A DNA stretch of 64,000 nt from an uncultured Bacteroidota bacterium (lineage in GTDB: Bacteria > Bacteroidota > Bacteroidia > Flavobacteriales > Flavobacteriaceae): assembly GCA_902618245.1 (NCBI GenBank), contig CACMZR010000008.1, forward strand, positions 1-64,000, read 5' to 3'. A program made the position numbers and the translations under genes. Under the pieces are notes generated by a model. It saw nothing but the letters and a program-made list of their open reading frames with translations. It was not told where the DNA came from and searched no databases. Positions 53,138 to 62,791 of the stretch are shown here, piece after piece; positions within the stretch are counted from its first letter, which is position 1; every line of letters begins with the position of its first letter.

Positions 53138-55984
53138 ATGCTAGAAAATAACTACATAAATATTGAGGGAGCCCGCGTTCACAATCTAAAAAATATTGAT
53201 TTAAAAATTCCAAGAAATAAATTAGTAGTTATTACAGGGCTTTCAGGAAGTGGAAAATCCTCACTTGCATTTGATACAATTTATGCGGAAGGACAAAGAC
53301 GCTACATGGAAACTTTTTCAGCTTATGTAAGGCAATTTTTAGGAAATATGGAACGTCCTGAAGTTGATAAAATAGATGGTCTTTCACCAGTGATTGCAAT
53401 AGAACAAAAAACCACCTCTAAAAGTCCAAGATCAACAGTAGGAACAATAACGGAATTGTACGACTACTTCAGACTATTATTTTCAAGAATTGGAGTTGCG
53501 TATAGCTATAAATCAAATCAAAAAATGATTAGCTACTCTGATTCACAGATTCAAGAATTAATTATTGAAGAATATTTAAACAATAAAATATCTCTCTTAG
53601 CACCAATAATTCAGTCGAGAAAAGGTCATTATAGAGAGTTACTGGATTCACTATCGAGGCAAGGATTTTCAAAAGTAAGGGTGGATCAAAAAATAATTGA
53701 TTTATCACCTGGATTAAAATTAGATCGATACAAAACACATGATATAGAATTAGTAATTGATCGCTTTGTAGTCAAAAATAATAATGAGTTTAAAAAACGT
53801 CTTGAAGAGTCAATAAAAACTGCAATGTATTACGGTGATGGAACTGTATTGATATTTGATTTAGAAAAAGAATATACACGCTATTTCAGTAAAAACTTAA
53901 TGTGTCCCTCTTCAGGGATTTCTTATCCATCACCAGAACCAAATACCTTTTCATTCAACTCGCCAAAAGGAATGTGTCCCGAATGTAAAGGTTTGGGGAT
54001 TCAACACAAAGTGAATCTAAAAAAGATAATTCCGAATGATGAGCTCTCAATCGCTCAAGGTGGTCTTGCACCCTTAGGAACAAAAAAAAATAGTTGGACT
54101 TATCGTCAGATTGAAACCATTGCAACTTGCTATGGTTTTAATTTGACTGATCCGATAAAAATAATTCCAATCGAGGCAATGGAAGTTATATTGAAGGGAA
54201 GCAAAAAGAAGTTTGAAATCCCATCTAAAAATTTAGGAATTACACGAACATATAATATTGATTTTGAAGGAATAGAGAACTATATCAAAAATATTTATGT
54301 GGAATCACCCACAGCAAGCCTAAAAAGGTGGGCAGATGAGTTCATGGATAAGTTTCAATGCGAACAATGTTTTGGATCAAGATTAAGGAAAGAAGCGCTT
54401 AATTTTAGAATTAACAATAAAAATATATCCGAACTCACTAAAATGGATTTGAATGATCTCTTTAATTGGATAAAATCACTTTACAAATATTTAAATGAAA
54501 ATGAGAGAAAAATTGCAACAGAAGTTATAAAGGAAATATCAAATCGATTAAAGTTTTTACTTGATGTAGGTCTTAATTATCTTCAGCTTAGTAGATCATC
54601 TAAATCTCTTTCTGGCGGAGAATCCCAAAGAATAAGGCTTGCTACTCAGATTGGATCGCAATTGATGAATGTATTATATATACTAGACGAACCAAGCATT
54701 GGTCTACACCAAAGGGACAATCAGAGGCTTATTAGCTCCTTAATTAGATTAAGGGATTTGGGGAATTCAATTTTAGTAGTTGAACACGATAAGGACATGA
54801 TGTTATGTGCAGATCATCTTATTGATATGGGACCTTTAGCTGGAAAAAAAGGAGGTGAAGTTATATCTCAAGGGAAACCAAAACAAATTCTTTTAGACAA
54901 TACTTTAACTGCAAATTACCTAAATGGAAACTTACAAATTAGTATTCCCGATTTTCGTAGAAAAGGAAATGGTAAAAAAATTAATTTAGTTGGTTGTTCA
55001 GGAAATAATTTGAAAAATATAAATATTGAATTCCCACTTGGTGTTATGATTGCTATAACAGGAGTTTCAGGAAGTGGAAAATCCTCTTTAATAAATGAAA
55101 CCTTGTACCCTGCAATAAGTAACCATCTGTATAATTCATTTAAAATTCCACTCCCCTATCAAAGTATTAGTGGACTAGAAAATATTGACAAAATAGTTGA
55201 TGTAAACCAAAGTCCTATTGGAAGGACTCCAAGAAGTAATCCTGTTACTTATTGCGGGGCTTTTAGTGAAATCAGAAGTTTATTTGCAAAAACCCCAGAA
55301 GCACAAATTAGAGGTTATAAACCAGGACGATTCAGTTTTAATGTAATCGGTGGTCGTTGCGAAAATTGTCAAGGAGGAGGAATGAAAATAATTGAAATGA
55401 ATTTTTTACCCGATGTTCACGTTGAATGTGAAAGTTGTCGTGGAAAGAGATTTAACCGAGAAACCCTTGAGGTCAGATACAAAGGAAAATCTATTTCAGA
55501 TGTTCTTAATATGTCGATAAATGAAGCTTGTGATTTTTTTGAACAAATTCCAAAAATATTTAGAAAACTTAATGCATTACAAGAAGTTGGTTTAGGCTAT
55601 ATCAATCTAGGACAACCTTCAACAACACTTTCAGGAGGAGAGGCACAAAGAGTGAAACTTGCTTCTGAACTTTCTAAAAAAGATACGGGTAATACATTAT
55701 TCATTTTAGATGAGCCTACAACTGGCCTTCATTTTGAAGATATACGTGTTCTTATGGATATTTTAAATATTTTGGTTGATAAAGGAAATACGGTTATGAT
55801 TATTGAGCATAATCTCGATGTAATCAAGCAGGCAGATTGTGTTTTTGACATAGGACCCGAGGGTGGAATAAATGGAGGTGAATTAACATGTAAAGGTACT
55901 CCCGAAGAGCTAATACTGAATCAAAACAGTCACACTGCAAAGTTTTTAAAGAAAGAATTAGAAATGAAATACACGACGACTTAA
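53138..55984 (+). CDS. uvrA: Excinuclease ABC subunit A
   Basis: A 948-residue ABC-type ATPase that scans DNA for damage with UvrB. It has two ATP-binding halves: Walker A GLSGSGKSSLA near residue 33 and GVSGSGKSSLI near 647; ABC signatures LSGGESQRIRLATQIGS and LSGGEAQRVKLASELSK; Walker B YILDEPSIGLHQRDN and FILDEPTTGLHFEDI. Zinc modules: CPECKGLG and CEQCFGSRL in the first half, CENCQGGG and CESCRGKRF in the second. Length and domain order are normal. It begins 15 bases after ggt, and the next gene starts directly at its stop. Confidence 0.97.
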   Translation: MLENNYINIEGARVHNLKNIDLKIPRNKLVVITGLSGSGKSSLAFDTIYAEGQRRYMETFSAYVRQFLGNMERPEVDKIDGLSPVIAIEQKTTSKSPRSTVGTITELYDYFRLLFSRIGVAYSYKSNQKMISYSDSQIQELIIEEYLNNKISLLAPIIQSRKGHYRELLDSLSRQGFSKVRVDQKIIDLSPGLKLDRYKTHDIELVIDRFVVKNNNEFKKRLEESIKTAMYYGDGTVLIFDLEKEYTRYFSKNLMCPSSGISYPSPEPNTFSFNSPKGMCPECKGLGIQHKVNLKKIIPNDELSIAQGGLAPLGTKKNSWTYRQIETIATCYGFNLTDPIKIIPIEAMEVILKGSKKKFEIPSKNLGITRTYNIDFEGIENYIKNIYVESPTASLKRWADEFMDKFQCEQCFGSRLRKEALNFRINNKNISELTKMDLNDLFNWIKSLYKYLNENERKIATEVIKEISNRLKFLLDVGLNYLQLSRSSKSLSGGESQRIRLATQIGSQLMNVLYILDEPSIGLHQRDNQRLISSLIRLRDLGNSILVVEHDKDMMLCADHLIDMGPLAGKKGGEVISQGKPKQILLDNTLTANYLNGNLQISIPDFRRKGNGKKINLVGCSGNNLKNINIEFPLGVMIAITGVSGSGKSSLINETLYPAISNHLYNSFKIPLPYQSISGLENIDKIVDVNQSPIGRTPRSNPVTYCGAFSEIRSLFAKTPEAQIRGYKPGRFSFNVIGGRCENCQGGGMKIIEMNFLPDVHVECESCRGKRFNRETLEVRYKGKSISDVLNMSINEACDFFEQIPKIFRKLNALQEVGLGYINLGQPSTTLSGGEAQRVKLASELSKKDTGNTLFILDEPTTGLHFEDIRVLMDILNILVDKGNTVMIIEHNLDVIKQADCVFDIGPEGGINGGELTCKGTPEELILNQNSHTAKFLKKELEMKYTTT

Positions 55985-58810
55985 ATGAAAAAGAAATTCG
56001 ATCCTTTCATTTGTATCTTTATTTTTTTGCTACAATTCAAAGTAATATCTCAAACTAACTATAATATTTACTGTGAATTAGATTCAAAAGAAAAAACAAT
56101 AACAATTTCTCAAACAATAACATTTAAAAACACATCAAATAATAAATTAGATAAAATTTATTTAAATGATTGGGCCAATTCATATGAAGGTACAGAATCT
56201 CAGCTTGTAAATCATTTAGCAAACCAATTTAATCGCAGTTTTTATTTTAGCGCAAAAAATAAGCTTGGATACAGTGAAATTGAAAGAATAAATGGTAACC
56301 AAGGTATTTTAATATGGTCAAGGCTTAAGGATCAGCTTGACATAATCGAAGTTATACTACACGATCCCTTGAATCCAGGCGAAATAACAAATTTTTCTAT
56401 TAATTATAAAGTTAAACTACCAGACGATAAATTTACTGGATATGGTGTAAATTCAAATAATAAGATATTCTTCAGAGATTTTTTTATAAGCGTTAGTCCT
56501 TTGAAAAAGGATTCTTGGATTTTACAGAGTAATCTTGGTTTAAGGGACAACAGTAACCCTCCTTCTAGTTATTTTATTAACTGGAAATATCCTAGTAACT
56601 ACAATTTAGTTTCAAACTTAAAAAACATATCAAAAAAAAATTATGCTGGTGATCTAATATCCAATCAATTTGAAGCAGCCAAATTATCAAGTCCTGAATT
56701 TATATTTGATGAAAAGAATGATTTTAAGAAAATAGTTTTTAGCGATGGATTTATTGTCGAGACTGATATTTTGCCAAAAAAAAATGGAAACGTCAAGCTA
56801 GAAAAATCTTTACAAAAAATTTATTTATTCACAAAAAATATCTTAGGTCCATTGGAAAGAGATAGATTACTAGTTCTCAGGAAAGACTATATCAAAAATC
56901 CTTTAGTCGGGATAAGTGAAGCCTTCTCATTTTTAAAGCCGTTTAGTGAAGAGTTTATTTTTGAAACAAAGTTTATTAAAGCATTTTTGGCATCATATTT
57001 ACACGAACTTTTAGATATAAATAAGAGAAAAAATCATTGGATTCCTGGGGGTATTCAAACATATATAATGATGAAATACGTTGAAAAATTTTATCCTGAA
57101 ACAAAATTTCTCGGAGCTTTAAAGGATTTTAAAATTTTAGGAATTCCATTTTTTAAAGGGTATAGTGCTCCCAAAATTGGATTTAATGAAAGTTTTTCTT
57201 TTATATATGAGTTTGGGGAACATGCAAATAACCAGCAATCAGATACTCTAGGCAGAGAAAAATTGACAAAATCTAATGAGCTTTATACCTCACCCTATCA
57301 TGTTGGATCAGGTTTATTTTATCTTGATCAATATTTAGGGAAAAATATATTAGAAGAAGGTCTGCGTGAATTCTCTTCGAGCAATGGAAAAGATTCGTTT
57401 AAAATAATTTTAGAAAATAAATCTAGCAAAAATCTAAATTGGTTTTTTAGTGACTATATAACCGACAGAGAGGCATTTGACCTTCACATAAAAAATACTT
57501 TAAAAAATAAAACAACAACTTTGATTACAATTAGCGAGAAGAACGGTAGAAAATTACCATTTAAATTAGATTTTATTAAAAATGACAGCATTATAAAAGA
57601 GAAATGGTATTTTCATTCAGGTAAGGATTCAATATACAAATTAAAAAGAGGTGAATATGATTATGTGGCTATAAATTCTAACCGGTACTTACCTGAAAAA
57701 AACAGACATAATAATTGGAAATACTTAAAACCATCTCATGGTATTAAACCCCTCAAATTAACATTTTATGGTGACAGTGAAAACCTAAAACGTAATCAAC
57801 TATTTTATCACCCAATATCAGATTTTAATGTATATGACGGGTTTACTGCAGGGATGAGAATTTATAATACAAGAGTAAAAAATCAACCTTTCGAACTTGA
57901 TGTACATCCGCAATACTCATTTAAGGAAAATGATTATGTTGGTTTCTTTAGAACACGATACAGGTTTATCAACCATAAAAGTAAAAATTATCTAAATCAG
58001 GCTTTTATAACAGGTAAAAGTTATCATTACAATACAAATTTAAGATATACCTCGATACAACCCTCTTTTTCAATGTATTTCAGACCTTTAGATTTGAGAT
58101 CCAACAAGAGACAACAATTAAATGTTTCATGGTATAACGTTTTTAGAGAAAGAGATCCTGAAATTGTAGTTAATCCTGATTACAGTGTACTAAGTTTTCT
58201 TCATCGTTACAATAACTCTGATGCGGTAAATGTTTTTTCAACAACATCAAATCTTGAAATATCTGGTAAATTTGGTAAAATTCATTTTACAAGTCAATAC
58301 AGAAAATTATTTCCTAGCGGTCGCCAGTTTTCAGTTCGTTTTTTTGCTGGAAAATTTATTTGGCATAATACACTTGAAACTCAATTTTTTGATTTTAATC
58401 TTAATCGTTCACCTGATTATCTTTTTCGTTATGATTATTTAGGTAGATCTGATGAAACTGGTATTTGGAGTCAACAATTTGTTCCTGCAGAAGGTGGATT
58501 TAAGTCATTTTTTGATGAGTCCTCATCGAATAATTACATGCTATCGATTAATGCCTCAATAGGAATCTGGAAATGGATAGAGCTTTATGGTGATATAGGG
58601 ACTCTAAAAAATCAAGGAAGAAATTCAGTAAGTTATTTTGATTCAGGAATTAAATTAAATCTTGTTCAAGATTATTTTGAACTGTTTTTTCCTCTTTATT
58701 CTTCAAATGGTTTTGAACCATCACAAGACTTCTACTCCACTAAAATTAGATTTCTTTTTTATCCTAGGTTAAGCACATTAAGTAGTCTTTTTACTCGAAA
58801 ATGGTTTTAA
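55985..58810 (+). CDS. Exported M1-like protein with degenerate zinc site and C-terminal barrel
   Basis: A 941-residue exported protein; signal peptide MKKKFDPFICIFIFLLQFKVISQ. Residues about 25-160 look like the M1 aminopeptidase N-terminal beta domain (YNIYCELDSKEKTITISQTITFKN, INYKVKLPDD). The peptidase-like core has LHELLDINKRKNHW at about 339: the usual HExxH is HELLD, losing the second zinc His, and the later Glu region reads GGIQTYIMMKYVEKFYP. The last 320 residues are rich in alternating aromatic and polar strands and end in a terminal Phe (SLFTRKWF), as in outer-membrane barrels. It may therefore be a catalytically dead peptidase fused to a barrel. It begins right at the uvrA stop. 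Confidence 0.75.
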   Translation: MKKKFDPFICIFIFLLQFKVISQTNYNIYCELDSKEKTITISQTITFKNTSNNKLDKIYLNDWANSYEGTESQLVNHLANQFNRSFYFSAKNKLGYSEIERINGNQGILIWSRLKDQLDIIEVILHDPLNPGEITNFSINYKVKLPDDKFTGYGVNSNNKIFFRDFFISVSPLKKDSWILQSNLGLRDNSNPPSSYFINWKYPSNYNLVSNLKNISKKNYAGDLISNQFEAAKLSSPEFIFDEKNDFKKIVFSDGFIVETDILPKKNGNVKLEKSLQKIYLFTKNILGPLERDRLLVLRKDYIKNPLVGISEAFSFLKPFSEEFIFETKFIKAFLASYLHELLDINKRKNHWIPGGIQTYIMMKYVEKFYPETKFLGALKDFKILGIPFFKGYSAPKIGFNESFSFIYEFGEHANNQQSDTLGREKLTKSNELYTSPYHVGSGLFYLDQYLGKNILEEGLREFSSSNGKDSFKIILENKSSKNLNWFFSDYITDREAFDLHIKNTLKNKTTTLITISEKNGRKLPFKLDFIKNDSIIKEKWYFHSGKDSIYKLKRGEYDYVAINSNRYLPEKNRHNNWKYLKPSHGIKPLKLTFYGDSENLKRNQLFYHPISDFNVYDGFTAGMRIYNTRVKNQPFELDVHPQYSFKENDYVGFFRTRYRFINHKSKNYLNQAFITGKSYHYNTNLRYTSIQPSFSMYFRPLDLRSNKRQQLNVSWYNVFRERDPEIVVNPDYSVLSFLHRYNNSDAVNVFSTTSNLEISGKFGKIHFTSQYRKLFPSGRQFSVRFFAGKFIWHNTLETQFFDFNLNRSPDYLFRYDYLGRSDETGIWSQQFVPAEGGFKSFFDESSSNNYMLSINASIGIWKWIELYGDIGTLKNQGRNSVSYFDSGIKLNLVQDYFELFFPLYSSNGFEPSQDFYSTKIRFLFYPRLSTLSSLFTRKWF

Positions 58811-58885
58811 TAATTTAAATAAAAAATTTTTTAATTTAAGTCTAAGGTAATTTAAGGCCACCTTTTTTGTATTTTGCAGCAGCTT

Positions 58886-61306
58886 ATGAATATTGAAAAT
58901 AAAGGAGAGGAACTTAAGATTTCATATGATGATTTTAAAGGCCAAGTAATTAGTGATTATAAAATTGCTGTAACGAGTAGGGAGTGTAGTGTACTTGGAA
59001 GAAGAGAGGTTTTTTCTGGGAAAGGAAAATTTGGAATTTTTGGAGATGGGAAGGAATTACCTCAATTAGCCTTAAATCATTTTTTTAAAAAAGGTGATTA
59101 TAGAGCAGGATATTATAGAGACCAGACCCTCCTAATGGCACAAGGACTCCTTACTACATCGAATATTTTTGCATCCTTGTATGCTGACTTAGATCTTAAA
59201 AGAGAACCTATGTCAGGAGGAAGGCAAATGGGTGGCCACTTCATGACAGCCAACAAAAATCAAAATAATGAATGGTTAAACTTATTAAAAATCAAAAATC
59301 ATAGTGGAGATATTTCACCCACTGGATCCCAGATGCCAAGACTATTGGGTCTTGCCCAGGCATCAAAAATTTATAGAGACCTTAATATAAAAAACAGTAA
59401 AAACTTTTCAGATAATGGAAATGAAATTGCATGGGGAACGATTGGAAATGCAAGTACAAGTGAGGGAATGTTTTTTGAGGCGATAAATGCTGCAGGTGTT
59501 CTTCAGGTTCCAATGGTAGTAAGCATTTGGGATGATGGTTATGGGATTTCAGTTTCAAATGAAGAGCAAACAACAAAACAAAACATTTCCGAGGCACTCA
59601 AAGGTTTTCAAAGGACCGATAGTGAAAAGGGTTTTGAAATATTGTCGGTAAATGGATGGGATTACTTAAGCTTAATCGAGACGTATAATTTTGCTTCAAA
59701 AATTGCAAGGTCTGAACATGTACCGGTTTTGATTCATGTAAAAGAGTTAACTCAGCCATTAGGACATTCATCTTCTGGATCACATGAAAGATATAAAACT
59801 AAATCACGTCTTGAGTGGGAAAAAGAGTATGACTGCAACCTTAAAATGAGAGAATGGATAATAAGTGAAGGCTTAGCAACTGAATTAGAATTAGAGAATA
59901 TCGAAAAACAAATTGTAACTGAGGTAAGGAACATAAGGCGTGAAGCATGGAATAACTATCAGTCTCCAATAATCAAAGAAAGAGAAAACTTGATAAAATT
60001 TGAATCAGCACTAAAAAAAATTACACAAAATGACCCACAAATACACTTAATTTTTTCGCATTTAGAAAAAATAGATGAAATTGGATATAAGGATCTTATA
60101 TCTGCAGGTAGAAAAATAAATTTAATTCTTGCAAAATACGATTACAGTGGTTTTGAAAATTATATGAAATGGTTTAGAGACTTATATCAATTCGTGTCAA
60201 ACAAAATTTCATCTGACTTATATAGTGTCTCTGTAAATGATTTGGAAAAGATTAACAATATTCAGCCAATTTATAAAAAAGAGTCAGGAACTGTTGACGG
60301 GAGAATAATTATAAGAGACAATTTTGATGCATTATTTAAAAAGTATGACAATATTATAATGTTTGGAGAAGATGTTGGAAAAATTGGTGATGTAAATCAG
60401 GGTATGGAGGGTATGCAAAAGAAATATGGAAAAATTAGAGTATCAGACACTGGGATTAGAGAGTCAACAATTATTGGACAGGGAATAGGATTGGCGTTCC
60501 GTGGACTTCGTCCAATAGCAGAGATCCAATATCTGGATTACATTCTTTATTGTTTACAAATATTAAGTGATGATTTAGCTTCAATGAGCTATAGAACTGT
60601 AGGGAAACAATTTGCGCCTTTAATAGTAAGAACAAGAGGTCACCGTTTAGAAGGAATTTGGCATTCAGGTTCACAAATGGGTGGTTTAATTAATTTACTA
60701 AACGGTATTTATATACTGACACCGCGTAATATGACTCAAGCTGCTGGTTTTTACAATATGCTTATGAAAATTAAGCAGCCTGCTATAGTGATTGAATCTC
60801 TAAACGGATACCGAGTTAAAGAAAAAATGCCAGAAAATTTAGGTGAGTTTACTATTCCAATAGGCAAAATTGAAACTATTTTAGATGGAAATGATATTAC
60901 AGTTTTATCTTATGGCTCTACATTGAGAATTGTTGAGAATACAGCAAAAAGGTTATTGCAGGAAGGAGTTTCAATTGAAATAATTGATTTGCAGTGTTTG
61001 ATACCTTTCGATATTAAAAATGAAATTAAAGAAAGTATAAGAAAAACAAATCGATTATTAATTGTAGATGAAGATGTTCCAGGAGGTGCTTCGGCATATA
61101 TACTGCATCAACTACTTGAAAAACAAAACATATTCAATTTACTTGACTCAACTCCCAAATTGTTAACAGCAAAGGCACATAGACCCGCTTACGGAAGTGA
61201 TGGTGATTATTTTTCAAAACCTTCTGAGGACGATATTTTTGAGGCAGCTTATGAAATTATGAATGAACATAATCCTATTAAATATCCTATTGTGTCTGGT
61301 AAATAA
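58886..61306 (+). CDS. 2-oxoacid (branched-chain type) dehydrogenase E1, fused alpha and beta subunits
   Basis: An 806-residue thiamine-diphosphate enzyme. The N-terminal half is E1 alpha: YRAGYYRDQTLLMAQGL, MSGGRQMGGHF, SQMPRLLGLAQASKIYRDL and a TPP motif from GNASTSEGMFFEAINAAG to WDDGYGISVS. The C-terminal half is E1 beta: IIMFGEDVGKIGDVNQGM, RVSDTGIRESTIIGQGIGLAFRGLRPIAEIQYLDYI, TRGHRLEGIWHSGSQ and EDVPGGASAYILHQLLE. It decarboxylates branched-chain or similar 2-oxo acids for an E2 lipoyl partner, not seen here. The ATG at 58886 is preferred to an upstream in-frame TTG at 58874. It converges with holA 3 bases away. Confidence 0.9.
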   Translation: MNIENKGEELKISYDDFKGQVISDYKIAVTSRECSVLGRREVFSGKGKFGIFGDGKELPQLALNHFFKKGDYRAGYYRDQTLLMAQGLLTTSNIFASLYADLDLKREPMSGGRQMGGHFMTANKNQNNEWLNLLKIKNHSGDISPTGSQMPRLLGLAQASKIYRDLNIKNSKNFSDNGNEIAWGTIGNASTSEGMFFEAINAAGVLQVPMVVSIWDDGYGISVSNEEQTTKQNISEALKGFQRTDSEKGFEILSVNGWDYLSLIETYNFASKIARSEHVPVLIHVKELTQPLGHSSSGSHERYKTKSRLEWEKEYDCNLKMREWIISEGLATELELENIEKQIVTEVRNIRREAWNNYQSPIIKERENLIKFESALKKITQNDPQIHLIFSHLEKIDEIGYKDLISAGRKINLILAKYDYSGFENYMKWFRDLYQFVSNKISSDLYSVSVNDLEKINNIQPIYKKESGTVDGRIIIRDNFDALFKKYDNIIMFGEDVGKIGDVNQGMEGMQKKYGKIRVSDTGIRESTIIGQGIGLAFRGLRPIAEIQYLDYILYCLQILSDDLASMSYRTVGKQFAPLIVRTRGHRLEGIWHSGSQMGGLINLLNGIYILTPRNMTQAAGFYNMLMKIKQPAIVIESLNGYRVKEKMPENLGEFTIPIGKIETILDGNDITVLSYGSTLRIVENTAKRLLQEGVSIEIIDLQCLIPFDIKNEIKESIRKTNRLLIVDEDVPGGASAYILHQLLEKQNIFNLLDSTPKLLTAKAHRPAYGSDGDYFSKPSEDDIFEAAYEIMNEHNPIKYPIVSGK

Positions 61307-61309
61307 AAA

Positions 61310-62311
61310 CTAGTTTTTGATTGAAAAAAGTTTCAATACCAGTTCTTCAAGAACTGTTTCATTCTTTTTGTTGTATCCACCAACACCCTTTGATTTTAAA
61401 TCAGCTTTCATAATATATTCAAGTGCTTGAGAAATTTGTATTATAGAAAATCTTTCTGAAACTCTTTTATATTCATCCATAAAGTATGGATTAATACCAA
61501 CTCTGCTTAAGTCATTTCCAACAGTTTTCAACAAAATCAGTTTTTGAAAATAAGTGTGTAATGATCCCAAAATAAGGACAATTGGGTTTTCTCTTAAATT
61601 ACTACCTAAGAATTTTGCAATTTGAAATGCCTTTGAAAAATATCCTAGCCCAATTGCGCTTTGTAATTCGAAAACATTAAAATTTTTACTTATCCCTATA
61701 TATTTTTCAATGTGTTCGTCATTTACTATTTCTCCTTCTGAAATTATAATTTTTAATTTTTTTAATTCACTGTCTAAACGGCTTAAATTATTTCCAATAT
61801 TCGATACAAGTAACTCAGTTGCAATAGGAGAAATTTCTAATCTAATATTATTAGCACGATCTCGTATCCAATTTAGTAGCTGATTATCATTTATACTTCT
61901 GAAGTTTCCAATCTCGCCATGAATTTTGACATTTTTGTATAGCTTTTTTCTTTTATCAAATTCTTTATTTTTGTAACAAAAAATTATAATCGAATGCTCA
62001 GAAGGTTGAGATACGTATTTTGCCAAATAATCATATTCAGATATGCGCATATTTTGAGCCTCATTTACTATTATCAGATTATATTTTGATAACATTGGAA
62101 AACGCCTAGCCGATTCAATAATTTCAGATGCACTTGTATCTTGCCCATAAAATTTTGTGAAGTCGAACTCTTTTGAAGATTCTTGAACAATTTTATTTAC
62201 AATGATAGATGAAATAGAATCTATAAAATAATTTTCTTTTCCCGATAGAAGATAGAAAGGTGAATAGTTCTCCTTTTTAATATTTAAGAGTATTTTATTA
62301 TAATCTTGCAT
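61310..62311 (-). CDS. holA: DNA polymerase III delta subunit
   Basis: A 333-residue clamp-loader subunit that opens the sliding clamp. It has PFYLLSGKENYFIDSISSIIVNKI in place of the ATPase P-loop, FDFTKFYGQDTSASEIIESARRFPMLSKYNLIIVNEAQNM, LISRLDSELKKL-type NLSRLDSELKKLKII, and the C-terminal LGSLHTYFQKLILLKT with PYFMDEYKRVSERF. Length is normal. It is divergent from the HsdR_N protein gene with 27 bases between starts. Confidence 0.92.
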   Translation of the reverse strand: MQDYNKILLNIKKENYSPFYLLSGKENYFIDSISSIIVNKIVQESSKEFDFTKFYGQDTSASEIIESARRFPMLSKYNLIIVNEAQNMRISEYDYLAKYVSQPSEHSIIIFCYKNKEFDKRKKLYKNVKIHGEIGNFRSINDNQLLNWIRDRANNIRLEISPIATELLVSNIGNNLSRLDSELKKLKIIISEGEIVNDEHIEKYIGISKNFNVFELQSAIGLGYFSKAFQIAKFLGSNLRENPIVLILGSLHTYFQKLILLKTVGNDLSRVGINPYFMDEYKRVSERFSIIQISQALEYIMKADLKSKGVGGYNKKNETVLEELVLKLFSIKN

Positions 62312-62338
62312 CTAAAAATTTTGTTGCACCTTTATACA

Positions 62339-62791
62339 ATGGAAGAATTAAAATTTCCAAAATATAATCTACAAATTAAAAATATAGAAAATAAAAAATA
62401 TATTTTCGAACCCATACGTAAAAAATGGCTTTTGTGCACACCTGAAGAATGGGTAAGGGTCAATTGTATTAATTATATTATTCATACTAAAGGGTATCCA
62501 CCTTCTTTAATTAGTGTTGAGCACCAAATAGATGTTTATGGATTAAAAAAGAGGTTTGATTTATTAGTCTACAATATCGATCTGTCACCCTTTATTTTAA
62601 TAGAATGTAAATCACCTGTTGTAAAAATAAATCAAAAAGCATTTGATCAAATTATTCAATATAACCTTAAACTCAAATGTCCTTATCTTATGATTACAAA
62701 TGGCCTAAATCATTATTTTTGCAATGTAATTCAAAATGAAAAAAAAATTGAGTTTGTAGATTCTGTTCCTTCTTATTCGAAAGAAAAATGA
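62339..62791 (+). CDS. HsdR N-terminal-like nuclease-fold protein
   Basis: A 150-residue protein with the HSDR_N fold: KKWLLCTPEEWVRVNCINYIIHTKGYPPSLISVEHQI, then the PD-(D/E)xK-type active site in KKRFDLLVYNIDLSPFILIECKSPVVKIN, where Asp, Glu and Lys are in the expected places, and AFDQIIQYNLKLKCPYLMITNG. No helicase, methylase or specificity gene is nearby, so it is not a type I restriction system. I start at the ATG at 62339 because an upstream GTG or ATG-type extension would lie in the holA start region. It overlaps the glycosyltransferase gene by 4 bases. Confidence 0.9.
   Translation: MEELKFPKYNLQIKNIENKKYIFEPIRKKWLLCTPEEWVRVNCINYIIHTKGYPPSLISVEHQIDVYGLKKRFDLLVYNIDLSPFILIECKSPVVKINQKAFDQIIQYNLKLKCPYLMITNGLNHYFCNVIQNEKKIEFVDSVPSYSKEK

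Noticed and set aside
61305..61318. AAAAACTAGTTTTT palindrome between the E1 fusion and holA as a bidirectional terminator
   Set aside because: It has almost no GC pairs and would be a weak hairpin; palindromes of this kind are expected by chance in such AT-rich DNA.
62339..62791. HsdR N-terminal domain as a sign of a restriction-modification or defence system
   Set aside because: The gene encodes only the small nuclease-fold domain, with no methylase, specificity or helicase gene nearby; it sits between holA and a glycosyltransferase as a stand-alone gene.
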